A stretch of DNA of 64,000 bases from Mesoflavibacter sp. (GTDB lineage Bacteria; Pseudomonadota; Alphaproteobacteria; UBA8366; Aestuariispiraceae): the NCBI GenBank assembly GCA_017792345.1, contig CP051228.1:2944148-3008147 (forward strand). The letters are read 5' to 3'. Numbering within the stretch: position 1 is the stretch's first letter; each line of letters opens with the position of its first letter. A model generated the notes under the pieces. That model did not search any database. It was not told where the DNA came from and worked only from the letters and a program-made list of their open reading frames with translations. This document shows positions 43,749-52,748 of the stretch, piece after piece. A program made the position numbers and the translations under genes.

Positions 43749-44921
43749 ATGCCCGATACGAACGACGATCCGTCCCGGTTCCGGTCCATATTGACCGAAT
43801 GGCGCCACGATCTGCACCGCCATCCAGAATTGGGGTTCGACGTCGCGCGGACGGCGGGCTTCGTGGCGGATAGCCTGCGTGACTTCGGATTGTCGGTTCA
43901 CGAAGGCATCGGCGGTGGCGTGGTCGGTGTCCTGCGTCGGGGCAACGGCCCGTCGATCGGCCTGCGGGCCGATATGGACGCGCTGGCGATCCAGGAGGAA
44001 AACACGTTCGGCCATGCGTCGACCGTGCCGGGGCGGATGCATGCCTGCGGCCATGACGGCCATACCGCAATGTTGCTGGGGGCGGCCAAGCGGCTGTCTG
44101 AAGAAGGCGGGTACGACGGCGAAATCGTCTTCATCTTTCAGCCCGCCGAAGAACACGGACAGGGCGCGAAGGCGATGATGGCGGACGGCTTGTTCGACCG
44201 TTATCCCGTCGAAGCGGTCTATGCCCTGCACAACATGCCGTCGATCCCGGCGGGTCATATCGCGGTTCGTCCCGGCCCGATCATGGCCTGCGAGGACAAT
44301 TTCGAGATCGTCATTCAAGGCAAGGGCGGGCACGCCGCCCTGCCACATATGACCGTCGACCCGATCGTGGTCGGGTCCGAAATCGTCCTGTCGCTGCAGA
44401 CCCTGGTCTCCCGGCATCTGGACCCGCTGGAACCCTGCGTTCTGTCCGTCACGGACTTCCATGTCGATGCCACACGTAATGTCATCCCCGACAAGGTCGT
44501 CCTGCGCGGCGATGTCCGGGCTTTCACGCCACGGCAGCAGTCGGCGATAGAAGACGGCATGCGCCGGATCGCTGAAGGGGTCGCAGCGGCGCATGGGGCG
44601 ACGGCAAATGTGGTCTATACCCATGAATTCGCCGCGACCATCAATGATGCATCCGCAGCGGAACAGATGGCGGCCACTGCTGAGCGCGTCTTGGGGCCGG
44701 ATTGGGTCGACAAGGACTGTCGCCCGGTCATGGCGTCGGAAGATTTCGGTTTCATGCTGGAACGGAAGCCGGGCTGCTATTTCCTGCTGGGGAACGGCGG
44801 CACCGGGCCGGGCGGCTGCGGACTGCACAGCCCGAACTATGATTTCAACGACGACATTCTGACCATCGGCGCGGATCTTTGGGTCCAGCTGGTGCGCGAT
44901 TGTCTGCCGGCGGAGGGGTGA
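43749..44921 (+). CDS. M20 family amidohydrolase (N-acyl-amino-acid hydrolase)
   Basis: The 390-residue zinc hydrolase has all the metal motifs: HRHPELGFD near residue 22, GLRADMDAL near 75, MHACGHDGHTAML near 98, FQPAEEHGQGA near 132 and the dimerisation/catalytic GKGGHAALPH near 190, plus SEDFGFMLERKPG near the C-terminus. M20 enzymes of this subset hydrolyse N-acyl amino acids (hippurate-like or N-acetyl). It is first in an operon with diaminopropionate ammonia-lyase (4 bp gap), so an N-acylated diamino acid is a possible substrate. ATG 43749 gives the normal N-terminus. Confidence 0.87.
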   Translation: MPDTNDDPSRFRSILTEWRHDLHRHPELGFDVARTAGFVADSLRDFGLSVHEGIGGGVVGVLRRGNGPSIGLRADMDALAIQEENTFGHASTVPGRMHACGHDGHTAMLLGAAKRLSEEGGYDGEIVFIFQPAEEHGQGAKAMMADGLFDRYPVEAVYALHNMPSIPAGHIAVRPGPIMACEDNFEIVIQGKGGHAALPHMTVDPIVVGSEIVLSLQTLVSRHLDPLEPCVLSVTDFHVDATRNVIPDKVVLRGDVRAFTPRQQSAIEDGMRRIAEGVAAAHGATANVVYTHEFAATINDASAAEQMAATAERVLGPDWVDKDCRPVMASEDFGFMLERKPGCYFLLGNGGTGPGGCGLHSPNYDFNDDILTIGADLWVQLVRDCLPAEG

Positions 44922-44925
44922 CGGG

Positions 44926-46152
44926 ATGATGGATCTGAAGAGCATGACCGATGGCGCGATGGCGCTGCACCACAATGGGGCGGTCGAAACCGGCATTCCC
45001 TATCCGGCACGATTGGATGCGATTCTAGGTGCCGATCTCTGCGCGGAGGCGCAAACGGCCATTTCCGCCTGGCCTGGGTATGCGCCGACACCCTTGCATC
45101 GTTTGGACGGCCTCGCGGATCAGCTGGGCGTCGGGGCGATTTACTATAAGGACGAGGGACCGCGGTTCGGCCTGGGCAGCTTCAAGGCGCTGGGCGGCGC
45201 CTATGCGGTGCTGAAACTGCTGGCGAGGGAGCTGCGCGACCCCGGCGGAGCGGACCTGTCCGAGGGCCGGATCGCGAAGGGGCTGCATGCGGATCAGGCG
45301 TCGGCAGTCACCGTGGTCACCGCGACGGACGGCAATCACGGACGGTCGGTTGCCTGGGGCGCGCGAATGTTCGGTGCTGCCTGCCGGATCTACATGCATG
45401 CCGGCGTCAGTCCCGGCCGGGCGAAGGCAGTCGAAGCACTGGGCGCAAAGGTCGTTTGGGTCGACGGCAATTACGACGCGTCGGTGCGTCAGGCGGCGCA
45501 GGACGCGGCGGACAATGGCTGGCACATCGTGTCCGACACGTCCTATCCCGGCTATATGGATCTGCCCCGGCATGTCATGGCCGGCTATTCCGTGATGGTC
45601 GCGGAGGTGATCGATCAACTGCCACGGGATGCGGCGCCGACCCATGTTTTCCTGCAAGGCGGCGTCGGCGGTCTTGCCGGCGCGGTGACAGCAGCGTTGT
45701 GGCACCATTATGGGGCGGCGCGCCCGCGTGTCATTGTTGTCGAGCCGGACCGCGCACCCTGCCTCTACCGCAGTGCGGTTGAAGGCCGTCCGGTGGCCGT
45801 CGAAATCGTCAAGGAGACGATTATGGCCGGCCTGTCCTGCGGTGAGGTTTCGCTATTGGCCTGGGACATTCTGGCGGCCGGCGCGGATGATTTCATGACG
45901 GTGTCCGATTCCTGGATTGCCCCCCTGATGCGCGGCCTTGCGAACCCGGCGTCGGATCGTCCGGTAGTCGCTGGCGAATCCGCAGTGGCCGGTCTCGCCG
46001 GTCTTGCCGCCGCCAGCCAATCGGCCTCCACCGCCTCAGCCTTGGGCTTGGACCCGTCGTCCAGGATCCTGGTGATCGGCACGGAAGGAGCGACAGACCC
46101 GGCAATCTATGAAGCCATTGTCGGCCGACCGCCCCAGGAGATTGCGGCGTGA
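44926..46152 (+). CDS. dpaL: Diaminopropionate ammonia-lyase
   Basis: This PLP fold-type II lyase converts 2,3-diaminopropionate to pyruvate and two ammonia. The 408-residue length and motifs match: TPLHRLDGLADQLGV near residue 45, PLP Lys87 in FGLGSFKALGG, VTATDGNHGRSVAWGARMFG near 130, WHIVSDTSYPGYMDLPRHVMAGY near 200, and the Gly-rich GGVGGLAGAV near 245. Threonine dehydratase-like enzymes are the nearest alternatives, but the FGLGSFK and DTSYPGY patterns favour DpaL. Its stop overlaps the GTG start of the next gene. Confidence 0.88.
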   Translation: MMDLKSMTDGAMALHHNGAVETGIPYPARLDAILGADLCAEAQTAISAWPGYAPTPLHRLDGLADQLGVGAIYYKDEGPRFGLGSFKALGGAYAVLKLLARELRDPGGADLSEGRIAKGLHADQASAVTVVTATDGNHGRSVAWGARMFGAACRIYMHAGVSPGRAKAVEALGAKVVWVDGNYDASVRQAAQDAADNGWHIVSDTSYPGYMDLPRHVMAGYSVMVAEVIDQLPRDAAPTHVFLQGGVGGLAGAVTAALWHHYGAARPRVIVVEPDRAPCLYRSAVEGRPVAVEIVKETIMAGLSCGEVSLLAWDILAAGADDFMTVSDSWIAPLMRGLANPASDRPVVAGESAVAGLAGLAAASQSASTASALGLDPSSRILVIGTEGATDPAIYEAIVGRPPQEIAA

Positions 46153-47333
46153 CGGCGACGGCTGAAAATACCACCCCGCCGCGCGGTTTCGATCAGGCTG
46201 AGTTCGAAGCGCGCTTGGCCCGCGCACAATCGGCGATGCGGGATGCCCGGATGGATGCGATCCTGCTGACCAACGAGCCGGAAGTGCGGTACTTCACGGG
46301 GTTCCATACCCAGTTCTGGGAAAGTCCGACCCGGCCCTGGTTTGTCCTGTTACCCCTTTCCGGCAAGCCGATTGCCGTTATCCCGGAGATCGGTTGTGCC
46401 GGCATGGAAGCGACCTGGATCGACGATATTCGTTCCTGGCCCGCGCCGCGACCTGCTGACGACGGTGTTTCGCTGCTGATCGCGGCGTTAGGGGACTTGC
46501 CGCGCCGGTTTGGGCGATTGGGCGTGCCGATGGGGCATGAAAGCCTGATCCGGATGCCGTTATCGGACTATCTGACAGTGATCGCGGGGGCGAAGGGTTG
46601 GGAGCCTGTCGACGCCGCGCCTCTGCTGCACGGCTTGCGGTTCATCAAATCCTCCGCGGAAATCGATAAGATCCGCCAGGCCTGTTCGATCACATCCGCC
46701 GCCTTCGAGGCTCTGCCGGACCTGATGCGGACAGGACAGTCGGAACTGGAGATCTGTCGGGCATTCCGGATCGATCTGCTGCGGCGCGGGGCGGATCAAT
46801 CACCCTACCTGATCGCGGGTTCCGGGCCCGGCGGCTATGACAGCATCATCATGGGTCCGACCGAAAGGATCGTCGAAGAGGGCGATGTCCTGATCATCGA
46901 TACCGGCACGACCTATGACGGCTATTTCTGCGATTTCGACCGGAACTTCGCCTTCGGCCGGGCGGATGATGCGGTGCGCCAAGCCTACCGAACCGTGTTC
47001 GAGGCGACGGAGGCGGGGTTCCGCGCCGCGCGGCCGGGCGCCACGACCAGCGATCTCTGGACCGCGATGTGGCAGGTTATGGAGGCGGGCGGCGCCTTGG
47101 GCAATTCCGTCGGCCGGCTGGGTCACGGCCTGGGGATGGAACTGACCGAATGGCCGTCCAACACCGCGGAGGACGGCACGGTTCTGGCGCCCGGCGCGGT
47201 ACTGACCCTGGAGCCGGGGATGGAATTCCTGCCGGGCCGCCAGATGGTGCATGAGGAGAATATCGTTATCACGGACAGCGGCGCGGAATGGCTGACCCGC
47301 CGCGCCGCGCCGGAATTGCCGGTCGTGACGTGA
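46149..47333 (+). CDS. M24 family metallohydrolase (Xaa-Pro peptidase / ectoine-hydrolase-like)
   Basis: The 394-residue protein has a creatinase-type N-domain (YFTGFHTQFW near residue 50) and a pita-bread catalytic domain. Metal ligands are visible: DTGTTYDGYFCDFDRNF near residue 255, GHGLGMELTEWPSN near 325, LEPGMEF near 355 and HEENIVIT near 370. Relatives include Xaa-Pro dipeptidases and DoeA, the ectoine ring hydrolase, which also sits in Lrp-controlled catabolic operons. GTG 46149 overlaps the dpaL stop. Confidence 0.82.
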   Translation: MTATAENTTPPRGFDQAEFEARLARAQSAMRDARMDAILLTNEPEVRYFTGFHTQFWESPTRPWFVLLPLSGKPIAVIPEIGCAGMEATWIDDIRSWPAPRPADDGVSLLIAALGDLPRRFGRLGVPMGHESLIRMPLSDYLTVIAGAKGWEPVDAAPLLHGLRFIKSSAEIDKIRQACSITSAAFEALPDLMRTGQSELEICRAFRIDLLRRGADQSPYLIAGSGPGGYDSIIMGPTERIVEEGDVLIIDTGTTYDGYFCDFDRNFAFGRADDAVRQAYRTVFEATEAGFRAARPGATTSDLWTAMWQVMEAGGALGNSVGRLGHGLGMELTEWPSNTAEDGTVLAPGAVLTLEPGMEFLPGRQMVHEENIVITDSGAEWLTRRAAPELPVVT

Positions 47334-47365
47334 CAGGACGGGAGTCGCAAAGAAGGGGCACTGCG

Positions 47366-48118
47366 ATGCGTTATGACGATCACCTGCGTTACGAGTATGA
47401 GTTCGAGACGATCGACCCGCTCGGCCGGATCGGCGTCATCGCCCTGGCGACCGATTTCAACATCGAAGCCGATCTGCGCCGTCTTGTGCCGGGCGGGGTG
47501 GAAGTGCTGACCAACCGGGTTTTGAACGCGAACCCGATCTCCCTGGAAAGCCTGCGGGCCATGGCCCCGGACATCGCCCGGGCGGGGGCCGGCATCCTGC
47601 CCAATGTCGGGGTCGACGCGATGATCTATGCCTGCACGTCGGGCACGGCGGCGATTGGCGAGGAAAATGTCGAGGCGGCGATCCATTCGGTCTGGCCGGG
47701 AATTCCCGTGACGAATCCGCTGAAATCCGCCTGCGTCGCCTTTGAGGCTTTGGGCGCGAAACGCTTGTCCGTGCTGACGCCCTATGTGCGGGAGGTGAAC
47801 GAGACCCTGGTCGAGGAACTGACGCGCCGCGGTTTCGAGATCGTGAACATCGGCAGCTTCAATATCGACAGCGATTTCGACGCGACGCGCATCCCATCCG
47901 ATGCCATCGCGGCCGCCGGGCGGGACCTATGCGACCCATCCGCCGATGTGTTGTTCGTGTCCTGCACCGCGCTGCGTGCCGCCGCCGTCGTCGAGACGCT
48001 GGAGGCCGATCTGGGCAAACCTGTCGTGTGCAGCAATCAGGCGCTGGCCTGGCACGCCTTGCAATTGATCGGATGCGACGCGCGGCCGACCGGGTTCGGG
48101 CGTCTGTTCGACCGGTAA
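47366..48118 (+). CDS. Asp/Glu racemase superfamily protein (maleate isomerase / EutA-like)
   Basis: The 250-residue protein has the two catalytic cysteines of the superfamily in YACTSGTAAIG (near residue 92) and VSCTALRAA (near 195), with CSNQALAWH at the end. The DPLGRIGVIALATDFNIEADLRRLVP start is like maleate cis-trans isomerases and arylmalonate decarboxylases. EutA of hydroxyectoine operons belongs to the same group. It could racemise an intermediate for the upstream lyase. It is the last gene of the operon, 32 bp after the M24 gene. Confidence 0.83.
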   Translation: MRYDDHLRYEYEFETIDPLGRIGVIALATDFNIEADLRRLVPGGVEVLTNRVLNANPISLESLRAMAPDIARAGAGILPNVGVDAMIYACTSGTAAIGEENVEAAIHSVWPGIPVTNPLKSACVAFEALGAKRLSVLTPYVREVNETLVEELTRRGFEIVNIGSFNIDSDFDATRIPSDAIAAAGRDLCDPSADVLFVSCTALRAAAVVETLEADLGKPVVCSNQALAWHALQLIGCDARPTGFGRLFDR

Positions 48119-48128
48119 CCGGCCGGTA

Positions 48129-48461
48129 TCAGGAAGGCTGGGCGGGTTCCTGCCCTGGGTCTGTCGGCAGAACCAATTCCCAATCTTCGCCCGCCGCCAG
48201 AAGGCAGGTGACCCCGTCGGCATTGGTGTGAACGAAGGTCCATGTGCCTTCCGCCGACACGAAAAGTTCTACCAGGGATCCGCCGCTGGTCATGCCGATG
48301 GCGGATTGGCGTTCCTGATAGCGGGCGGAAAGCCGGGTGATGATCTTATCGCGTGGACCGCAAACCTGAGGACCGCCTTGTGCGAAGGCCGCATGCGGTC
48401 CCATCAAAAGCCCCGCCGTCAACGCGGCGGTCAGACCGGTACCAAGAATTGAACGAAACAT
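48129..48461 (-). CDS. Small secreted protein of unknown function
   Basis: The 110-residue protein has a Sec signal peptide (residues 1-27, ending AAFAQ). The mature part has two cysteines (near 34 and 86), a LSARYQERQSAIGMTSGGSLVELFVSAEGTWTFVHTNADGVTCLLAAG core and a Pro-rich end. This core resembles small periplasmic proteins common in alphaproteobacteria. Function unknown. Confidence 0.65.
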   Translation of the reverse strand: MFRSILGTGLTAALTAGLLMGPHAAFAQGGPQVCGPRDKIITRLSARYQERQSAIGMTSGGSLVELFVSAEGTWTFVHTNADGVTCLLAAGEDWELVLPTDPGQEPAQPS

Positions 48462-48682
48462 GGCGTTCTCCTTAGTGAGACGCTCATGTTACAGGATTGT
48501 GACCAGTCGATCTACGAATTGGCAAAGGTATGATGTGATTGTTTTGTTACTGTAATGTTACATCTATCCTTGAATACCGTGATCGCCCCTTCGGAAAGCG
48601 CAAGAACCGGAATGCGCAGCCTGCCGGTTTGACGGATTGTCCGGCCTTCGCCGAATTCATCCCACCCGAACGGACCGGATCC

Positions 48683-49321
48683 ATGATCACGCTATATGAC
48701 TATCTACCCTCCCAGAATGCCTACAAGGTTCGCCTTCTGCTCAATCAACTGAACCGTCCCTACCGCACCGAATATGTCAGCATCTTCGAAGGGGAGGGGC
48801 AGTCGGACGCCTATCTGAAGGCCAATCCGATGGGCGCCGTCCCCGCAATTCGGCTGGAAGACGGAACCTTCATCGCCGAATCGAATGCGATTCTGACTTA
48901 TCTCGCCGAGGGTAGCCGATTCTTGCCGGACGATCCCGTGGCGCGGGCGAAGGTGATGCAATGGCTGTTCTTTGAAAGCGACTATATCCAGAACGGGGCC
49001 GCGTCCCTGCGCTATTGGGCGCTGACGAACAAGCTGAGCAGCCGGGGCGCCGAACTGGTGGGGCAGCGCAGCGAGACCGCCTTGCGTACTCTGCGGGTCC
49101 TCGACCGGGAACTGGCGGAACGGCCGTTCCTGGCGGGGCAGGCGTATACGATCGCGGATATCTCGGTCTTCGCCTATATGCACCGCGCCGACGAGGCCGG
49201 TCTGCCGCTGGCGCAATACGGCAATGTCGTCGCCTGGATCCAACGCGTGATGGACCAGCCGAATTTCGTCAGCAAGGTCTATCCCTACAGCATCGACCCG
49301 CATTCCCAGGGCGAATTGTGA
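48683..49321 (+). CDS. Glutathione S-transferase family protein
   Basis: The 212-residue protein has a thioredoxin-fold N-domain (LYDYLPSQNAYKVRLLLNQL, NPMGAVPAIRL with the cis-Pro, and ESNAILTYLAEG) and an all-helical C-domain with YTIADISVFAYMHRADEAGL. It is a typical bacterial GST of uncertain substrate. ATG 48683 starts directly at the first strand. A strong terminator hairpin follows. Confidence 0.87.
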   Translation: MITLYDYLPSQNAYKVRLLLNQLNRPYRTEYVSIFEGEGQSDAYLKANPMGAVPAIRLEDGTFIAESNAILTYLAEGSRFLPDDPVARAKVMQWLFFESDYIQNGAASLRYWALTNKLSSRGAELVGQRSETALRTLRVLDRELAERPFLAGQAYTIADISVFAYMHRADEAGLPLAQYGNVVAWIQRVMDQPNFVSKVYPYSIDPHSQGEL

Positions 49322-49330
49322 CCGAAACGA

Positions 49331-49358
49331 AGAAAGCCGCCCGAAGGGGCGGCTTTCT
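49331..49358. terminator. Bidirectional intrinsic terminator
   Basis: AGAAAGCCGCCC and GGGCGGCTTTCT form a perfect 12 bp stem around a GAAG loop. It lies between the convergent GST (stop 49321) and pntB (stop 49382) and should serve both. Confidence 0.88.
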
Positions 49359-49381
49359 TGCTTTGGGGCCAGTGACCGGCC

Positions 49382-50770
49382 TCAGTCTTTCAGGCTCTTC
49401 ACGATTTTTTCCACCATCTGCTTGGCGTCGCCGAACAGCATGGTCGTATTGTCCTTGAAGAACAGCTCGTTCTGCACACCGGCATAGCCCGACGCCATGG
49501 AGCGCTTCAGGAACAGGACCTGACCGGCATCCTCCACATTCAGGATCGGCATGCCGTAGATCGGCGAGGTCTTGTCGGTCTTCGCGGCCGGGTTGGTCAC
49601 GTCATTCGCGCCGATGACGAAGGCGACGTCGGTGGAGTTGAAATCGCCGTTGATCTCCTCCAGTTCGAACACTTCGTCATAGGGCACGTCCGCCTCGGCC
49701 AGCAGGACATTCATATGGCCTGGCATACGGCCCGCGACCGGGTGAATGGCGTATTTCACATCGACGCCCTCGGCCTTCAACAGATCCGCCATTTCACGCA
49801 GCGCATGCTGCGCCTGGGCGACGGCCATGCCGTAACCGGGGACGATGATGACGCTGTCGGAATTCTTCATCATGAAGCCGGCATCTTCCGGGCCGCCGGA
49901 TTTCACCGGACGGTCGTCGTCGCCGCCTGTCGCCGCCACGGAGGTCTCGCCACCGAAGCCGCCCAGGATCACGTTGATGATCGACCGGTTCATCCCCTTA
50001 CACATGATGTAGCTGAGGATCGCGCCGGACGCGCCGACCAGGGCGCCGGTGATGATCAGTGCGGTATTGCCCAGCGTGAAGCCGATGCCTGCTGCCGCCC
50101 AGCCGGAATAGCTGTTCAGCATGGAGACCACGACCGGCATGTCCGCGCCGCCGATCGGCACGATCAGCAGGATACCGATGACGAAGCTCAACAGCACGAT
50201 GGCCCAGAACAGCCAGGCTTCCTGTGTCACGCAGAACCCGGCGACGAGGGCGACCAGAAGCAGGCCCAGCCCGGCATTCAGCGGGTGCTGCCCGGTGAAG
50301 ATCAGCGGCTTGGAACTGATGACACCCTGCAGTTTGCCGAAAGCGATGATCGATCCGGTAAAGGTGACCGCGCCGATCGCCGTGCCCAGCGACATTTCAA
50401 TCAGTGAAGCGACGGCAATATTGCCCGCCGTGCCGATATTATAGGCTTCCGGCGCATAGAAGGCGGCGCCCGCCACGAAGACGGCGGCAAGGCCGACCAG
50501 GCTGTGGAAGGCGGCGACGAGCTGCGGCAGTGCCGTCATCTCGATCTTCCGGGCGATGACCGTCCCGATCGTGCCGCCGATCAGGATGCCCAGGATGATC
50601 CATTCGTAGGACAAGACGGACGGCATCGCCAATGTGGTGATCACGGCAATGGCCATGCCGACCATGCCGAAGCGGTTGCCGTTGCGCGCGGTTTCCGGAT
50701 GGCTCAATCCCCGAAGCGCGAGGATGAAGCACACTGCCGCGACGAGATATGCGTAACCGGCCCATTCCAT
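49382..50770 (-). CDS. pntB: NAD(P) transhydrogenase beta subunit
   Basis: PntB carries most of the proton channel and the NADP(H)-binding domain III. Residues about 1-270 hold some nine membrane helices. The C-terminal 180 residues contain VIIVPGYGMAVAQAQHALREM, HPVAGRMPGHMNVLLAEADVPYD, and GANDVTNPAAKTD, the dIII signature. Length (462) is normal. With pntAA and pntAB it couples proton flow to NADPH formation. It is third in the operon and ends at the shared terminator. Confidence 0.94.
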   Translation of the reverse strand: MEWAGYAYLVAAVCFILALRGLSHPETARNGNRFGMVGMAIAVITTLAMPSVLSYEWIILGILIGGTIGTVIARKIEMTALPQLVAAFHSLVGLAAVFVAGAAFYAPEAYNIGTAGNIAVASLIEMSLGTAIGAVTFTGSIIAFGKLQGVISSKPLIFTGQHPLNAGLGLLLVALVAGFCVTQEAWLFWAIVLLSFVIGILLIVPIGGADMPVVVSMLNSYSGWAAAGIGFTLGNTALIITGALVGASGAILSYIMCKGMNRSIINVILGGFGGETSVAATGGDDDRPVKSGGPEDAGFMMKNSDSVIIVPGYGMAVAQAQHALREMADLLKAEGVDVKYAIHPVAGRMPGHMNVLLAEADVPYDEVFELEEINGDFNSTDVAFVIGANDVTNPAAKTDKTSPIYGMPILNVEDAGQVLFLKRSMASGYAGVQNELFFKDNTTMLFGDAKQMVEKIVKSLKD

Positions 50771-50794
50771 TGTCGGTCTCCTTTCCCGCCGCGC

Positions 50795-51220
50795 TTAGCG
50801 CTGTTTCTTCTTGAACATCGACAGCATCCGGTTCGTCACCACGAAGCCGCCGAAGATGTTGACGCTGGCCAGGACCACGGCGATGAAGCCGAAGACCTTG
50901 GACAGGTTCAGATCGGTCGGCCCCGCCGCGATCAACGCGCCGACGATGATGACCGACGAAATCGCGTTGGTGACGCCCATCAGGGGCGAATGCAGGGCCG
51001 GCGTGACCGACCAGACGACGTAATAGCCGACGACACAGGCCAGAACGAAGGCTGTGAAGAGATGCAGGAAGGGCGTTCCGGTCGCGGCTTCGGCCGCGGC
51101 GGCCGCGCCGGTCGGGTCCATGGCGGTAATCCTGTCGGACAACGCGGTGACCTGATCGGCCAATGCCTGCGCCTGTTCCTTGAGGGCGGACGCGGTGTCG
51201 CTAAGGGTCTGGTGATCCAT
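50795..51220 (-). CDS. pntAB: NAD(P) transhydrogenase alpha subunit, membrane part
   Basis: The 141-residue subunit supplies the alpha-side membrane helices (about three to four) of domain II. The C-terminal segment [32 protein letters not shown] is typical. The N-terminal 50 residues are Ala-rich and helical. In many alphaproteobacteria, including Rhodospirillum rubrum, the alpha subunit is split this way. It starts 3 bp after the pntAA stop. Confidence 0.9.
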   Translation of the reverse strand: MDHQTLSDTASALKEQAQALADQVTALSDRITAMDPTGAAAAAEAATGTPFLHLFTAFVLACVVGYYVVWSVTPALHSPLMGVTNAISSVIIVGALIAAGPTDLNLSKVFGFIAVVLASVNIFGGFVVTNRMLSMFKKKQR

Positions 51221-51223
51221 CGG

Positions 51224-52546
51224 TCAGCCCTCCTTCTTTTCGTCGCCGCTATCGGCGGCCTTCGTGTCATCCGGCGCAGGTGCCGGGGCCTCCGCCGGTT
51301 TGGCGGCAGCTGATTTTTTCGCTGCCGATTTTTTCGCTGCGGATTTTTTGGCGCTTTTCTTTGCGCTGGCTTTCTTCTTCGCGGGCGCGGCTTTCTGGGC
51401 CGTCGCCGATCCGGCGGTTTCCTTCACGCGATCATGAACGATCTCTCCGCCGCGGCAGACCAGCGTGCCTTTGACGACCGTGTCTTCCAGGTCGATCTTC
51501 AGCGCGCCGCTGTCCTTGTCGATCATCGGTGTCAGGAAGTTCAGCAGGTTGCGCGCAAAGAGCTGGCTGGTCGTTTCCGCCAATCGGCTGGGGACATTGT
51601 CATGTCCGACCAGCGTGACGCCGTGCTTGGTGACGACCTTGCCGTATTCGCTCAAGGGGCAGTTGCCGCCGGTCTCGACCGCCAAGTCGACGATCACCGC
51701 GCCGGGCTTCATCGACTTCACATGATCCTCGGTTACCAGAACCGGGGCCGGGCGGCCGGGGATCAGGGCGGTGGTGATGACGATATCCATCGTCTTGATC
51801 TTCTCGGCGATCAACTCCGCCTGCTGGCGCTTATAATCCGCCGACATTTCCTTGGCATAGCCGCCTTCGGTCTGGGCCTGCTGGAATTCCTCGTTCTCGA
51901 CGGCCAGGAATTTCCCGCCCAGGCTTTCAACCTGCTCCTTCGTGTCGGGCCGCACATCCGTCGCCCAGACGATGGCGCCCAGGCGCTTCGCGGTCGCAAT
52001 GGCCTGTAGGCCCGCCACACCGACGCCCATGATGAAGACATTCGCCGGGTTCACGCGGCCGGCGGCGGTGGACATCATCGGCAGGGCGCGGCCGTAATAT
52101 TGCAGCGCGTCCAATACGGCCTTGTAGCCGGCCATATTCGCCTGGCTGGACAGAATATCCATGGACTGTGCGCGGGTGATGCGTGGGACCAGTTCCATGG
52201 CGAACAGGGTCACGCCCTGGGCTGCCAGTTTCTGAACCATGGCGCCTTCTGTCAGGGCGTATGCGTGGCACGCCAGCGCCTGACCTTTCGAGAAGAGCTT
52301 GATCTCCTCATCCGTCGGGCGGGCGATCTTCAGAACCAGATCGGCGCCTTTGACCGTGTCGGCCGGGGATTTGGCAATCTGCGCACCCGCTGCCTTGTAT
52401 GCGTCATCGGAAATCGATGCGGACTCACCCGCACCGCTTTCGACCGTGACCGTACAGTTCAATTGAATGAACTTGGCGATACTATCAGGCGAGGCGGCGA
52501 CACGCTTTTCCCCGGCGCGCCGTTCCTTCAGAACCGCGATCTTCAT
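51224..52546 (-). CDS. pntAA: NAD(P) transhydrogenase alpha subunit, NAD-binding part, with a Lys/Ala-rich tail
   Basis: The 440-residue subunit is the soluble NAD(H)-binding domain I. The N-terminus MKIAVLKERRAGEKRVAASP is canonical; the Rossmann region has GVGVAGLQAIATAKRLGAIVWATDVR, the ALIPGRPAPVLVTEDHV substrate loop and NFLTPMIDKD. Residues about 383-440 are an extra Lys/Ala/Ser-rich tail of repeated KKSAAKK units followed by an acidic end. R. rubrum PntAA is 384 residues, so this tail has no counterpart there. It is first in the pnt operon. Confidence 0.93.
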   Translation of the reverse strand: MKIAVLKERRAGEKRVAASPDSIAKFIQLNCTVTVESGAGESASISDDAYKAAGAQIAKSPADTVKGADLVLKIARPTDEEIKLFSKGQALACHAYALTEGAMVQKLAAQGVTLFAMELVPRITRAQSMDILSSQANMAGYKAVLDALQYYGRALPMMSTAAGRVNPANVFIMGVGVAGLQAIATAKRLGAIVWATDVRPDTKEQVESLGGKFLAVENEEFQQAQTEGGYAKEMSADYKRQQAELIAEKIKTMDIVITTALIPGRPAPVLVTEDHVKSMKPGAVIVDLAVETGGNCPLSEYGKVVTKHGVTLVGHDNVPSRLAETTSQLFARNLLNFLTPMIDKDSGALKIDLEDTVVKGTLVCRGGEIVHDRVKETAGSATAQKAAPAKKKASAKKSAKKSAAKKSAAKKSAAAKPAEAPAPAPDDTKAADSGDEKKEG

Positions 52547-52748
52547 GGGACTTTCCTTTTCCCCTCAACAGCACAAACGAACAGGCCGCGACCCTATTGC
52601 CGCAGTCGGTCCGACTTTTCGCGAATGATACCGGGGATATGAGGTCCAATCGAGAAAAGAAAAGAGCCAATTTGTAATTTGTTGTGTTGAAGTTTTGTAT
52701 CGTTCTAAAGAATGGCCCTCGTAGGAGCCAATCAATCGGGGGGATCGA

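Noticed and set aside
46149-47333. Naming the M24 protein DoeA (ectoine hydrolase)
   Set aside because: Metal motifs and context are similar, but the operon lacks DoeB/DoeC/DoeD partners and has diaminopropionate lyase instead; sequence alone does not fix the substrate.
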